A DNA stretch of 64,000 bases, taken from positions 123,062 to 187,061 of the forward strand of contig NZFO01000011.1 in NCBI GenBank assembly GCA_002690705.1, written 5' to 3'. This stretch comes from Magnetovibrio sp. GTDB taxonomy: Bacteria; Pseudomonadota; Alphaproteobacteria; Rhodospirillales; Casp-alpha2. The notes beneath the pieces were generated by a model, which did not search any database, was not told where the DNA came from, and worked only from the letters and a program-made list of their open reading frames with translations. Below, piece after piece: positions 8,319 through 17,510 of the stretch. A program made the translations under genes and the position numbers. Position 1 is the stretch's first letter, and each line of letters opens with the position of its first letter.

Positions 8319-9704
8319 ATGTTCTTAAGTGTATTCGAGATGTTTAAGATCGGAATAGGCCCCTCAAGCTCCCATACGATGGGTCCCATGTTGGCAGCCA
8401 ATCGATTCCTTCAAAGACTTAATCTCACTGGTAATCTCTCCTCAGCGAAACGAGTCGAAACAACGTTACATGGGTCGTTAGCATTTACGGGAAGAGGGCA
8501 CGGTACCGCTCGAGCGGTGATTCTTGGATTGTTGGGAGAGACGCCCGAGGCCCTTGACCCTGAAGTCATACAAGAGATGACTGATAATGTTGCGGTTAAC
8601 AAAGTATTAAATCTTGATGGTCGATATCGTATCCCTTTTAGGGAAGAGCGTGATATCGTTTTTGACTTTGGTGTGGCTTTGCCCGGCCATTCTAATGGCA
8701 TGATAATTAGAGGATTTGATGCCTCTGGAGACGTAATACTTGAGCAGACTTATTACTCAATTGGTGGCGGCTTTGTGGTTTTGGCAGAGGAATTGGCTGC
8801 ACGGGATGATGACAAACCGCTAGCTGATGTTCCATACAGTTTTCGAACTGCTGCAGAGATGCTTGGCATGGGAGAACAGTCTGAAAAGTCCATAGCAGCT
8901 ATGAAATTTGCCAATGAGGTTGCAGTAAAATCCAAAGATATTGTGGTTCGTGACCTTGATCGTATTTGGAGCGCTATGGAAAGTTGTATATCCCGCGGTT
9001 TGCGGAAGGACGGTGAATTGCCCGGTGGTCTGAAAGTGAAACGCCGTGCCCGTAAAATTCGGGATAGTTTAGTAGCTGAGGAACAAGGGAGCCGGAATGC
9101 ACGCTTGGAGCACACAGTGATGGATTGGCTTAGTCTATATGCATTGGCAGTTAATGAGGAGAATGCCGCGGGAGGCCGAGTGGTAACAGCTCCGACCAAT
9201 GGAGCTGCCGGCATTATTCCGGCTGTAATAAAATACTATCAAGATTTTTGCCCCGGCGCATCAAAGTCTGGGATCCACGATTTTCTTCTTACCGCGAGTG
9301 CGATTGGGGGCTTAATCAAGTACAACGCATCGATATCCGGTGCAGAGGTTGGTTGTCAAGGAGAGGTCGGCGCCGCATCGGCAATGGCAGCTGCGGGGTT
9401 GGCTGCCGTTCTGGGTGGGACCAACGCCCAAATAGAGAATGCGGCAGAAATTGCCCTCGAACATCATTTGGGTATGACTTGTGACCCCGTTGGTGGGTTG
9501 GTGCAGGTTCCTTGTATTGAGCGGAACGCTATGGGGGCGGTTAAGGCTGTGAACGCCGCCTCGTTAGCACTGCGCGGCGATGGTTCACATATTGTCCCGT
9601 TAGATACAGCAATCGAGACCATGCGCCAAACCGGCATGGATATGTTGAGTAAATATAAAGAGACGTCCGAGGGGGGGCTGGCTGTTAATTTGACTGCATG
9701 TTGA
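8319..9704 (+). CDS. sdaA: L-serine dehydratase (single-chain, iron-sulfur type)
   Basis: Converts L-serine to pyruvate and ammonia using a [4Fe-4S] cluster. The 461-residue length is that of the fused single-chain enzyme, with the beta-type domain at about residues 3-150 (GPSSSHTMGPM) and the catalytic alpha-type domain after about 180 (APTNGAAGIIPAV). Three cysteines at residues 346, 388 and 399 give the spacing C-X41-C-X10-C expected for cluster ligands. The start at ATG 8319 has GAGG about 7 bases upstream. It stands alone between the divergent fliOP operon and flgB, with 222 bases upstream that must hold both promoters. Confidence 0.97.
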   Translation: MFLSVFEMFKIGIGPSSSHTMGPMLAANRFLQRLNLTGNLSSAKRVETTLHGSLAFTGRGHGTARAVILGLLGETPEALDPEVIQEMTDNVAVNKVLNLDGRYRIPFREERDIVFDFGVALPGHSNGMIIRGFDASGDVILEQTYYSIGGGFVVLAEELAARDDDKPLADVPYSFRTAAEMLGMGEQSEKSIAAMKFANEVAVKSKDIVVRDLDRIWSAMESCISRGLRKDGELPGGLKVKRRARKIRDSLVAEEQGSRNARLEHTVMDWLSLYALAVNEENAAGGRVVTAPTNGAAGIIPAVIKYYQDFCPGASKSGIHDFLLTASAIGGLIKYNASISGAEVGCQGEVGAASAMAAAGLAAVLGGTNAQIENAAEIALEHHLGMTCDPVGGLVQVPCIERNAMGAVKAVNAASLALRGDGSHIVPLDTAIETMRQTGMDMLSKYKETSEGGLAVNLTAC

Positions 9705-9816
9705 AAACAGGAATATTCCCGATAATTTACTGCTTGTTAAGGAACTAGGCAGATAATGCCCACTATAAACCTTGGGGAGAGTTCGCCGCTGGGTGCACAA
9801 AAGAAGGCATGCAAAA

Positions 9817-10224
9817 ATGGATATGAAGAATTTAACTATATTTCAAGCTGTTAAAAAGCGCATGGATTGGCTAACACAGCGCCAAGAAGTATTATCGCAT
9901 AACATTGCCAATGCCGATAGTCCTCATTTTAAGGCGCGTGATTTAAAACCATATAATTTTAAGGAATTACTCCGCCGAGAGAGCGCCCAACTGAATATTA
10001 TCGCAAGTGGCGAGGGCCATTTGGCCGGCCGACGGAAGCGAATTCGTGATTTTGCAGAGCAGAAGGACCTAAGGCCATTTGAAACTGCACCGGGGGGTAA
10101 CTCCGTCGTTTTAGAGGAGCAAATGGGAAAAATTGGCGAAACCGGCGCCAGCTATAAGATGGCAACAAATCTTTACCGGAAACATATTGGCATGCTTCGC
10201 ATGGCAATTGGAAATAACCGTTGA
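9817..10224 (+). CDS. flgB: flagellar proximal rod protein FlgB
   Basis: Rod protein of the flagellar basal body, exported by the type III apparatus. The 135-residue product has the N-terminal rod/hook motif LSHNIANADSPHFKARDL at about residues 26-43 and a C-terminal helix (YKMATNLYRKHIGMLRMAI) that completes the coiled coil with the N terminus. I chose ATG 9817, which has AAGAAGG about 9 bases upstream; the frame could open at TTG 9772, but those 15 extra residues are basic and not family-like. It begins the flgB-flgC-fliE-fliQ-fliR-flhB-cckA gene run. Confidence 0.95.
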   Translation: MDMKNLTIFQAVKKRMDWLTQRQEVLSHNIANADSPHFKARDLKPYNFKELLRRESAQLNIIASGEGHLAGRRKRIRDFAEQKDLRPFETAPGGNSVVLEEQMGKIGETGASYKMATNLYRKHIGMLRMAIGNNR

Positions 10225-10240
10225 TGATAGGACAGCTCTT

Positions 10241-10654
10241 ATGGATGATATTATCCGCACAATGCGTATTTCGGGAAGTGGCCTTCGGGTTCAAGGCCAG
10301 AGGTTACGTGTGATCGCTCAAAACATTGCAAATGCAAATTCTTTGCCGACGGATCCCAATGGAAAGCCGTATCGTCGCAAAACTATTACTTTCCGTAATG
10401 AATTTAATAAAGCTTTAGGTCTTGATACGGTTAAGGTGCATAAAGTTCGTCCAGATATGTCTGCGTTTGGTAAACGATTTGACCCAAATCATCCAGCTGC
10501 AGATGCGGATGGATATGTCTTGACCCCCAATGTAAATACGTTGATTGAAATGACAGACATGCGCGAGGCGCAAAGATCGTATGAAGCAAACCTGAGCGTT
10601 ATTAAATCCTCAAAACGTATGTTAAATAGCGCAATTGATCTGCTGCGTCGCTAG
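10241..10654 (+). CDS. flgC: flagellar proximal rod protein FlgC
   Basis: Second proximal rod protein, 137 residues from ATG 10241. It carries the rod motif RVIAQNIANANS near residues 20-31 and the C-terminal rod helix VNTLIEMTDMREAQRSYEANL. The frame runs open upstream to 10133, inside flgB, but those residues come from the overlapping flgB sequence and are not FlgC-like; AGGACA lies upstream of the chosen ATG. It follows flgB by 16 bases. Confidence 0.95.
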   Translation: MDDIIRTMRISGSGLRVQGQRLRVIAQNIANANSLPTDPNGKPYRRKTITFRNEFNKALGLDTVKVHKVRPDMSAFGKRFDPNHPAADADGYVLTPNVNTLIEMTDMREAQRSYEANLSVIKSSKRMLNSAIDLLRR

Positions 10655-10730
10655 TAAAGGGACAAGTTAGCGCGACCAATTAACGAAAACTTCATCCAAC
10701 AAAAGATATGGAAATTGATAGGAAAAACCC

Positions 10731-11051
10731 ATGCCATCCCCAGCAGAAAGTTACACATCAGCTGTAAAAGCCTATAACAGCGCAGCTGCAGGCGAGCCGC
10801 TCGAAAGTAAAAAATTGACTGATGATATGCACCAAGGTGCTTTTGCTGATCTGGTTCAAAGCGCCATTAAGGAGGCTGTTCGTATTGGTGAGAGGAGTGA
10901 ACAGCTATCCATCGCTGGCGTAAATGATCGGGCTGATATCAGCAAGGTCGTAACCGCCGTTAGCGAGGCTGAACTGACCCTGCAGACAGTCGTAGCAGTT
11001 CGTGACAAAGTCATCGACGCATATAAACAAATCATTCGAATGCCAATTTAG
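10731..11051 (+). CDS. fliE: flagellar hook-basal body complex protein FliE
   Basis: FliE is the adaptor between the MS ring and the rod. The 106-residue product has a poorly conserved N terminus and the typical C-terminal helices, ending in DISKVVTAVSEAELTLQTVVAVRDKVIDAYKQIIRMPI, which matches the conserved end of the family. ATG 10731 has AGGAAA about 6 bases upstream. It lies 76 bases after flgC and 64 before fliQ, as in many alphaproteobacterial flg/fli runs. Confidence 0.95.
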   Translation: MPSPAESYTSAVKAYNSAAAGEPLESKKLTDDMHQGAFADLVQSAIKEAVRIGERSEQLSIAGVNDRADISKVVTAVSEAELTLQTVVAVRDKVIDAYKQIIRMPI

Positions 11052-11115
11052 TAGTTTTAGGATATACTGAAAATTCGTCAGTGATTCGGCTTTATATCTT
11101 GCAGGGAAAGACCTA

Positions 11116-11382
11116 ATGAATGAAGTTGCGGTCTTGGAGGTTGGGCGTGAAGCGCTTTGGGTCGTTTTAAAAGTTGCGGGACCGATTATGGCCGCTGGTC
11201 TAGTGATCGGTCTTACAATAGCGTTGTTCCAAGCATTAACAACTATTCAGGAAATGACCCTTACTTTTGTGCCTAAAATTATAGTAATTTTTGCCTCAAT
11301 TATTCTTTTTCTTCCTTTTATGATGAGGACGGTGGTGGGTTTTGGGAACTCTCTTTTCGATCGAATAGTCGCCCTTGGTTAA
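11116..11382 (+). CDS. fliQ: flagellar export gate protein FliQ
   Basis: An 88-residue inner-membrane protein with two membrane hairpin helices (about residues 15-40 and 52-75) and the family motif GLVIGLTIALFQALTTIQEMTLTFVPKI. It forms the export gate with FliP and FliR. Length and sequence are standard. AGGGAAAG precedes ATG 11116 by about 6 bases. fliR follows after 21 bases. Confidence 0.97.
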   Translation: MNEVAVLEVGREALWVVLKVAGPIMAAGLVIGLTIALFQALTTIQEMTLTFVPKIIVIFASIILFLPFMMRTVVGFGNSLFDRIVALG

Positions 11383-11403
11383 CAAAAAGAGAGAAACCCA
11401 AAT

Positions 11404-12162
11404 GTGTTAGAGGAAATCCTAACTCTCAACATTTTTGCATTTATGTTAATCTTCGCTCGTCTGGGCAGTGCCTTCTCTTTCATGCCAGGGTTTTCTGCAA
11501 GCTATATCTCTGTAAGGATGCGCTTAGCACTCGCCTTAGCCGTTAGTTTTGCGGTAATGCCGATGCTTGCAACAAACCTACCTGTGCCACCGCCCGACCT
11601 GTCCTCCTTAGCTGTCTTAATTTTAAGCGAGGTAGTCATCGGCTCATTCATCGGTTTAATAGGCCAAGTCCTTATTGGAGCATTGCAGACAGCCGGTACA
11701 TTGATTGCCCTCTCCTCAGCAATGGCTAATGCATTGATCCAAGACCCTATTGCGGAGCAACAAAGCTCTACTATTTCTGGCTTTCTATTAACAACGGGCA
11801 TGGTAATCTTATTTGTTAGCGATACCCATCATATGATGATCCTCGCAGCCATTGAGACTTACAGCTTATTCCCCCCGGGTAATGCCTTACCGTTAGGCGA
11901 TTTCGCGGATATGTTTTCAAGAACGGTCGCAGATAGTTTTCGTCTGGGTTTACAGTTGGCGTCTCCGGCGATCGTCATTGGCTTAACTTATTCGATTGGG
12001 CTTGGTATTTTAGGACGTTTGATGCCTGCTCTCCCGGTTTTCTTTTTTGGATTACCTATTCAAATAACAGTTCAATTGTGGGTGCTTACAGTGACTTTAT
12101 CGGGCATAATGTTTGTGTGGATTACACATTTTCAAGAACGAATGGGTGCTTTCGCCTCGTAA
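11404..12162 (+). CDS. fliR: flagellar export gate protein FliR
   Basis: A 252-residue membrane protein with about six helices, matching FliR in length and in blocks such as LIFARLGSAFSFMPGF near the N terminus, GFLLTTGMVILFVSDTHHMM in the middle and MPALPVFFFGLPIQI near the C terminus. It starts with GTG at 11404; an ATG two bases upstream is out of frame and closes immediately, so GTG with AGAGAG upstream is the only good choice. It completes the FliPQR gate with the separately transcribed fliP. Confidence 0.96.
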   Translation: MLEEILTLNIFAFMLIFARLGSAFSFMPGFSASYISVRMRLALALAVSFAVMPMLATNLPVPPPDLSSLAVLILSEVVIGSFIGLIGQVLIGALQTAGTLIALSSAMANALIQDPIAEQQSSTISGFLLTTGMVILFVSDTHHMMILAAIETYSLFPPGNALPLGDFADMFSRTVADSFRLGLQLASPAIVIGLTYSIGLGILGRLMPALPVFFFGLPIQITVQLWVLTVTLSGIMFVWITHFQERMGAFAS

Positions 12163-12218
12163 CTTTGGATAACACGGGGTGATTTTTTGATAAAAGATTA
12201 GCCCGAAGGATTTGGCAG

Positions 12219-13292
12219 ATGGCTGAAGAAGATGATGCCTCCAAAACAGAAGAACCGACCGAGAAAAAACTGGCTGACTCGCGCAATAAAGGTAGCGTTG
12301 CCCAGTCTCAAGAAATCAAAAGTATGGGGATTTTGCTTGCAGGTACGGGTGGTTTGATTTTTCTCGCTCCTTTTATGGCAACAAGCGTAAGTAATTTGGG
12401 ACGCCGTTTCATAGAACAGCCCGACGCTATCCCCTTTGACTTTTATCAGGTCAGAGAGGTTTTTATTGAGACTGCTCTGGACATGTTGATTTTGACAACA
12501 CCTTTTATGATATTGATGGTAGTGGCTGCGATCGCAGTCAACATTGGTCAGGTGGGCTTTCTCATAGCTGGGGAAAAGATAAAGCCTGACTGGTCAAAGG
12601 CCAGTCCTCTCAAGGGTATTAAGCGAATGTTCTCATCTCGCACCTTGGTGGAGTTTCTTAAGGGGATAGCCAAGCTCTTGATTGTATCACTTGTTAGTTT
12701 TGGATTGGCCATGCCATTACTGGGTGACCTTGAGGTCTTATCACAAATTGATCTTCTTTTAACGTTAGATCGCATTCATCTCATTGCTATTGCTTTCGCA
12801 ACGGGAACAGTAGCTGTCATGGCTGCATTGGCAGCACTCGACTTTATATACCAAAAGCAGACATTCATGAAACAGATGCGAATGACCAAGCAAGAGGTCA
12901 AGGATGAGCAAAAACAATCAGATGGAGATCCTCAGGTCAAAGCTCGGATTCGAAAAGTGCGGATGGAACGCCATCAACAGCGGATGATCCAAGCGGTTCC
13001 TGACTCTGATGTGGTGATAACGAACCCTACGCACTTTGCCGTTGCACTTGAGTATAAAATGGGGGAAATGGAAGCGCCTAAATGCGTCGCCAAGGGAGTT
13101 GACCATCTTGCCTTCCGTATCAGAGAAGTTGCCGAAGAGGCTGATGTCCCGATAGTTGAAAATCCTCCGCTTGCCCGTGCTCTCTATGATACAGTGGAAA
13201 TTGATCAAGAAATTCCGTCAGAACATTTCACTGCTGTTGCCGAGATCATTGGATATGTTATGCGTCAGCGTGGCGATCTTCCAATGCATTGA
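12219..13292 (+). CDS. flhB: flagellar export switch protein FlhB
   Basis: FlhB controls the switch of export substrate from rod/hook to filament. The 357-residue product has the N-terminal TEEPTEKKLADSRNKG motif, four membrane helices (about residues 30-210), and a cytoplasmic domain with the autocleavage motif NPTH at residues 269-272, followed by PTHFAVALEY and the conserved AEIIGYV end. GAAGGA lies about 8 bases before ATG 12219. cckA begins 13 bases after its stop, which suggests co-transcription. A shorter paralogue of the cytoplasmic domain is encoded at 7692-8096. Confidence 0.98.
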   Translation: MAEEDDASKTEEPTEKKLADSRNKGSVAQSQEIKSMGILLAGTGGLIFLAPFMATSVSNLGRRFIEQPDAIPFDFYQVREVFIETALDMLILTTPFMILMVVAAIAVNIGQVGFLIAGEKIKPDWSKASPLKGIKRMFSSRTLVEFLKGIAKLLIVSLVSFGLAMPLLGDLEVLSQIDLLLTLDRIHLIAIAFATGTVAVMAALAALDFIYQKQTFMKQMRMTKQEVKDEQKQSDGDPQVKARIRKVRMERHQQRMIQAVPDSDVVITNPTHFAVALEYKMGEMEAPKCVAKGVDHLAFRIREVAEEADVPIVENPPLARALYDTVEIDQEIPSEHFTAVAEIIGYVMRQRGDLPMH

Positions 13293-13305
13293 GGTCTTTG
13301 GCTAA

Positions 13306-15960
13306 ATGTTTAACACATCAGAAAATATAAGATATCAGCCGCAGAAACTTGGAGAGCATAAAAAATTAGCCTTTTGGCTGACGTGTTCAATGGGTATTAC
13401 CACCTTCTTAGGAGCGTTGTACTGGGAGGGGGCACAGGAAGCGTTTGTATCTCGTATTCTTTTGGGATCAGCTGTTATTTGCCTGGTTGCTGTTATTTGG
13501 ATTGTTCTTTTGTGGAAAATGCAACGTGCCCAATTTGTTCGTGGATTGGTTGCAATGGCTGCAGAGGCAGATGCAGACGGTTTGTCGATTACCGATGGTC
13601 AGGGAAATGTGATTTACGCCAACCCAGCATTTCACAACCTTCTCTCCTTTGCTGCTTCGGAGACTCCATCAAGACAGATTGATAGTTTGGCGCAAGTTTC
13701 TGAAGCGATTAGCGCTGCTGAAAGAGAGGGTGCTGCAGAACTAATACGGATCGTCATGGGTAGCTTAGAACGAAAATCTGGAGTTGCAGATTTCGCTGTA
13801 TCTGGACGCCAAAAAGATTTTGGGCCTGACGCCAAAATGTCAATTGAATGGCGTAGAATGCGAGTTCAACCCCTTTGCGATTCCCCGGATGGGCGAGAGG
13901 GCGATATGTGTATTTGGCGGGTTTATGATATTACCGACTGGCGAGAGATAGAGAGTATTCGCTTTGCTGAGGAAGCTCGAATGCATGATCTGGTCGACTT
14001 TCTTCCAGTCGGCGTTTTTTCTGCGGACGCGAATGGCGTTCTTAGATTCGTTAATAGAACCCTCGCAAGTTGGCTGGGTCAGCTGCCAGAGCGCTTATTT
14101 GGGACACCGTTTGCAGACTATGTTGCCGATGTCGGCGAAAATGGTGAGGTAATCCTCAGGGACGGCGAGGGAAGGGTGTTTATGGCAAGTCTTGTGCAAT
14201 CTCAGAGGGATGCACTTGACGGAAGTATTGCGTACACGCGCTCTATCGTTATTCGAGACCGGGCAAGAGATTCTGAATGTGTTACCAATGAAGTAAAGCA
14301 AGATGCGCGAGTTGAAACATCTAACCTGACTGAAGCGAAGTCATCCGAGATTTTTGCTGCCTCACGTTCTGGGTCGGGGATGCAAGGGCTTTTTGATGAG
14401 GCACCGGTTGGTATGGTCCTCCTCGATCTTGAAGGGAGCGTTTCTGATGCTAATCGGTCTTTTCTCAGACTCCTTGGCCGTCACCGTGACGCCGTAATAC
14501 ATCGATCTTTTGCTGATTTTTTAGCGCGCGAAGATAGGGGGGACGTCTCCAGTGCTCTGTCTAAAATTGTGATGGGAATTGCGACTGCGGCACATTTGGA
14601 AGTCCATATGCACGGGATACAAGCACGAGAGTTAATATTATCCCTATATATCTCTAGAATCCTAGATTTGCAGGGTAATATGACTGCATTGGTTTTACAC
14701 TTGATCGATAACACTGAACAAAAAAATCTTGAAGTCCAGTTTGCACAATCCCAAAAAATGCAGGCCGTAGGCCAATTGGCAGGCGGTGTTGCTCACGATT
14801 TTAACAACCTATTGACAGCAATGATCGGATTTTGTGATTTGCTGTTAGAGCGCCACGGTCCGGATGACCCGAGCTTTGCGGACATTCAGCAAATACGCCA
14901 AAATACAAATCGTGCTACTAACCTAGTGCGCCAACTACTGGCGTTCTCGCGAAAGCAAACTCTAGAACCTGTCCGCTTAGATATCACTGAAGGGCTGAAT
15001 GATCTTGCTAGTTTAATTCGGCGTTTGATAGGGGAAAAAGTTGAGTTGGTCATGGACCATAGCCGTGAAATTGTTACCGCGAGAGGCGATAAAAGCCAAT
15101 TTGATCAAATCATTATCAACCTCTGTGTAAATGCTCGTGATGCCATGCCGGGTGGAGGCACTATTTCTGTGCGGACTGAAAACGTAAAATTAACTGATCC
15201 AGTCCAAAGAGGGCATGATCTCATGCCAGCTGGTCGTTATGCAATGGTCGAGGTCACGGATACTGGAACGGGTATTTCCAAGGAACACATTGAACGCATC
15301 TTTGAGCCCTTCTTTTCGACGAAAGAAGCGGGAGCTGGAACAGGCCTTGGGCTGTCTACCGTATATGGGATTGTGCATCAAACCGGTGGGTTCATTTTCT
15401 GCGACAGCGCCCCGGGTGAAGGTACTACTTTCTCGATTTTTTTGCCCGAGTTCGAAAAGGAGCCACTTGGGATTATTAATCCAGCTGAATCTATCCCATT
15501 ATTGCCCTCCGAGACTAAGCGCCCCGAGGCTGATGTGGCGACAGAACTAACGGCATCGCCGGAAGTCGAGATGCAACCACCTTCTGATCTCACAGGTGTT
15601 GGCAAAGTACTTTTGGTTGAGGATGAGGACGCTGTTCGCATGTTTGCCAAGCGAGCTCTTGAGAACAAGGGATACAGGGTAATAGAGGCAGCCAATGGTG
15701 AAGTAGCGTTAGATTTAGTTTCCTCGAGCGAAGATCAAATCGATATCATTGTATCGGATGTTATCATGCCGGGAATGGATGGGCACACATTAGTTGGCTT
15801 AGTGCGCCAAGAACTACCGCATGTAAAAGTTATACTAATGTCGGGTTATGCCGAAGATATATATAGAGACAAGATAGGCCGTGATGGCACACTTAACTTC
15901 CTTAGCAAGCCTTTTACTCTAAAAGATTTAGCGACAAAAGTGAAAGAGGTTTTAGGGTAG
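13306..15960 (+). CDS. cckA: hybrid sensor histidine kinase CckA
   Basis: An 884-residue membrane kinase. Two membrane helices lie at about residues 22-70, then three PAS-like sensory regions (about 80-200, 225-300 and 355-470), a HisKA domain with the phosphorylated histidine at residue 497 inside GGVAHDFNNLL, an ATPase domain with N, G1 (VTDTGTGI) and G2 (GTGLGLSTVYG) boxes, and a C-terminal receiver domain with the acceptor aspartate at residue 818. This architecture is that of CckA, which in alphaproteobacteria feeds phosphate through ChpT to CtrA and so controls cell cycle and flagellar genes. The position right behind flhB is typical. GAGG precedes ATG 13306. Confidence 0.93.
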   Translation: MFNTSENIRYQPQKLGEHKKLAFWLTCSMGITTFLGALYWEGAQEAFVSRILLGSAVICLVAVIWIVLLWKMQRAQFVRGLVAMAAEADADGLSITDGQGNVIYANPAFHNLLSFAASETPSRQIDSLAQVSEAISAAEREGAAELIRIVMGSLERKSGVADFAVSGRQKDFGPDAKMSIEWRRMRVQPLCDSPDGREGDMCIWRVYDITDWREIESIRFAEEARMHDLVDFLPVGVFSADANGVLRFVNRTLASWLGQLPERLFGTPFADYVADVGENGEVILRDGEGRVFMASLVQSQRDALDGSIAYTRSIVIRDRARDSECVTNEVKQDARVETSNLTEAKSSEIFAASRSGSGMQGLFDEAPVGMVLLDLEGSVSDANRSFLRLLGRHRDAVIHRSFADFLAREDRGDVSSALSKIVMGIATAAHLEVHMHGIQARELILSLYISRILDLQGNMTALVLHLIDNTEQKNLEVQFAQSQKMQAVGQLAGGVAHDFNNLLTAMIGFCDLLLERHGPDDPSFADIQQIRQNTNRATNLVRQLLAFSRKQTLEPVRLDITEGLNDLASLIRRLIGEKVELVMDHSREIVTARGDKSQFDQIIINLCVNARDAMPGGGTISVRTENVKLTDPVQRGHDLMPAGRYAMVEVTDTGTGISKEHIERIFEPFFSTKEAGAGTGLGLSTVYGIVHQTGGFIFCDSAPGEGTTFSIFLPEFEKEPLGIINPAESIPLLPSETKRPEADVATELTASPEVEMQPPSDLTGVGKVLLVEDEDAVRMFAKRALENKGYRVIEAANGEVALDLVSSSEDQIDIIVSDVIMPGMDGHTLVGLVRQELPHVKVILMSGYAEDIYRDKIGRDGTLNFLSKPFTLKDLATKVKEVLG

Positions 15961-16114
15961 AGCACGACTGGATTCGCCCACTATCTACCCCATAGTTTAA
16001 CAGGCAACCCGCCATTAGTTTACGCTCAAAGCCTTCATAAGTTGAGAAACATTTAAAGAACAATAGAAATTTTTCTCATTTAAAACAATACCTAACGCTT
16101 TTTCTTGCAAATAA

Positions 16115-16129
16115 GAACAAAACATGTAC
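16115..16129 (+). promoter_or_regulatory. possible LexA (SOS) box upstream of recA
   Basis: The sequence GAAC-N7-GTAC lies about 65-80 bases before the recA start. The known alphaproteobacterial SOS motif is GAAC-N7-GAAC (or GTTC-N7-GTTC), so this site has one mismatch in the second half. Position in front of recA fits autoregulated SOS control. No clear -35/-10 pair can be assigned around it with confidence. Confidence 0.4.
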
Positions 16130-16192
16130 TTATTAATAGTAGAGTTTAAGTTGCTTCGCACTAAACCCCGTGGAAAATAGGAGAGGTCTAAT

Positions 16193-17299
16193 ATGTCAAA
16201 AAGTGCCTTACGTCTGGTGGAGAATGAAAACGTGGATAAAACTAAGGCATTAGAGGCAGCAGTCTCTCAGATTGAGCGTGCCTTCGGAAAAGGTTCAATC
16301 ATGACGCTTGGCTCGGAGCAGGTGGTGGAAGCTGACGCCATCTCAACAGGGTCCTTAGGTCTCGATATTGGTCTTGGTATTGGTGGTCTGCCTCGGGGGC
16401 GAATTGTTGAAATTTATGGACCTGAAAGTTCAGGCAAGACAACACTTGCCCTTCATACGGTTGCCGAATCCCAAAAAATTGGAGGAACTTGTGCTTTTGT
16501 TGATGCAGAGCATGCACTTGATCCTGTTTATGCCAAAAAACTCGGGGTAAATGTAGAAGAATTATTGCTCTCTCAGCCCGATGCCGGTGAGCAAGCTTTG
16601 GAAATAGCAGATACTTTAGTGCGATCGGGTGCGATTGATGTTCTGGTAATTGACTCAGTTGCTGCTCTTGTCCCCCGTGCCGAGTTAGAAGGGGAGATGG
16701 GAGACACGCATGTTGGCTTACAGGCTCGTTTAATGAGTCAAGCGCTTCGTAAATTGACTGCATCGGTCTCAAAATCTAACACCATGATCATTTTTATTAA
16801 TCAAATTCGAATGAAAATCGGGGTTATGTTTGGGAGTCCGGAGACCACTTCAGGCGGTAATGCACTTAAATTTTACTCATCCATTCGTATGGAAATTCGC
16901 CGCATTGGGGCCATTAAGGATCGTGATGAAGTGGTGGGTAACCAAACCCGCGTGAAAGTTGTTAAAAACAAGCTTGCTCCCCCTTTTAAGATGATTGAGT
17001 TCGATATCATGTATGGGGAGGGGGTTTCCAAGATGGGTGAGCTGCTCGATCTTGGCATTAAAGCGGGATTAATAGAAAAATCTGGATCTTGGTTTTCATA
17101 CGATTCGACGCGGATCGGTCAGGGTCGCGAGAATGCAAAAAACTTTCTTCGCGAAAATATGGAAATGGCGGATGAGATTGAGCATAAAATTCGTCAGAAC
17201 GCCGGCCTGATAGCGGAGGAAATGATGACGGGACCGGCTAGAACGCCCAGAGAAGAGAGCGAAGTAGACGTGAGTGACGCGCTTAATGAAGAGCTGTAA
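16193..17299 (+). CDS. recA: recombinase RecA
   Basis: DNA strand-exchange ATPase for homologous recombination and SOS induction. The 368-residue length is normal. Walker A is GPESSGKTT at residues 76-84; Walker B is in [22 protein letters not shown], and the DNA-binding loop region reads [29 protein letters not shown]. The C-terminal tail is acidic as in other RecA proteins. GGAGAGG lies about 7 bases before ATG 16193. A strong hairpin terminator follows, so it is probably a single-gene transcript. Confidence 0.99.
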   Translation: MSKSALRLVENENVDKTKALEAAVSQIERAFGKGSIMTLGSEQVVEADAISTGSLGLDIGLGIGGLPRGRIVEIYGPESSGKTTLALHTVAESQKIGGTCAFVDAEHALDPVYAKKLGVNVEELLLSQPDAGEQALEIADTLVRSGAIDVLVIDSVAALVPRAELEGEMGDTHVGLQARLMSQALRKLTASVSKSNTMIIFINQIRMKIGVMFGSPETTSGGNALKFYSSIRMEIRRIGAIKDRDEVVGNQTRVKVVKNKLAPPFKMIEFDIMYGEGVSKMGELLDLGIKAGLIEKSGSWFSYDSTRIGQGRENAKNFLRENMEMADEIEHKIRQNAGLIAEEMMTGPARTPREESEVDVSDALNEEL

Positions 17300-17333
17300 A
17301 CGGCTAAAATATTTAAAGAAAAATGTTAAACCG

Positions 17334-17366
17334 GCCGCGCCACATTGGGGCGCGGCTTGTTTTTTT
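17334..17366 (+). terminator. rho-independent terminator after recA
   Basis: A perfect 8-base-pair GC stem (GCCGCGCC with GGCGCGGC) closes a 7-base loop and is followed directly by TTGTTTTTTT. It starts 34 bases after the recA stop. Confidence 0.9.
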
Positions 17367-17510
17367 AAGAATTGCTACTTTCTGTGAACCGCGCCTCTGG
17401 ACAGTCGTCTTCACCACGTATACAACCAAGTTTTTAGTAGTTTTCGCAATATTTGAAAAAATGTCCCATGTAAATTTAAGGGTGCTACTATCAGCGGAAG
17501 GCGAATACCT

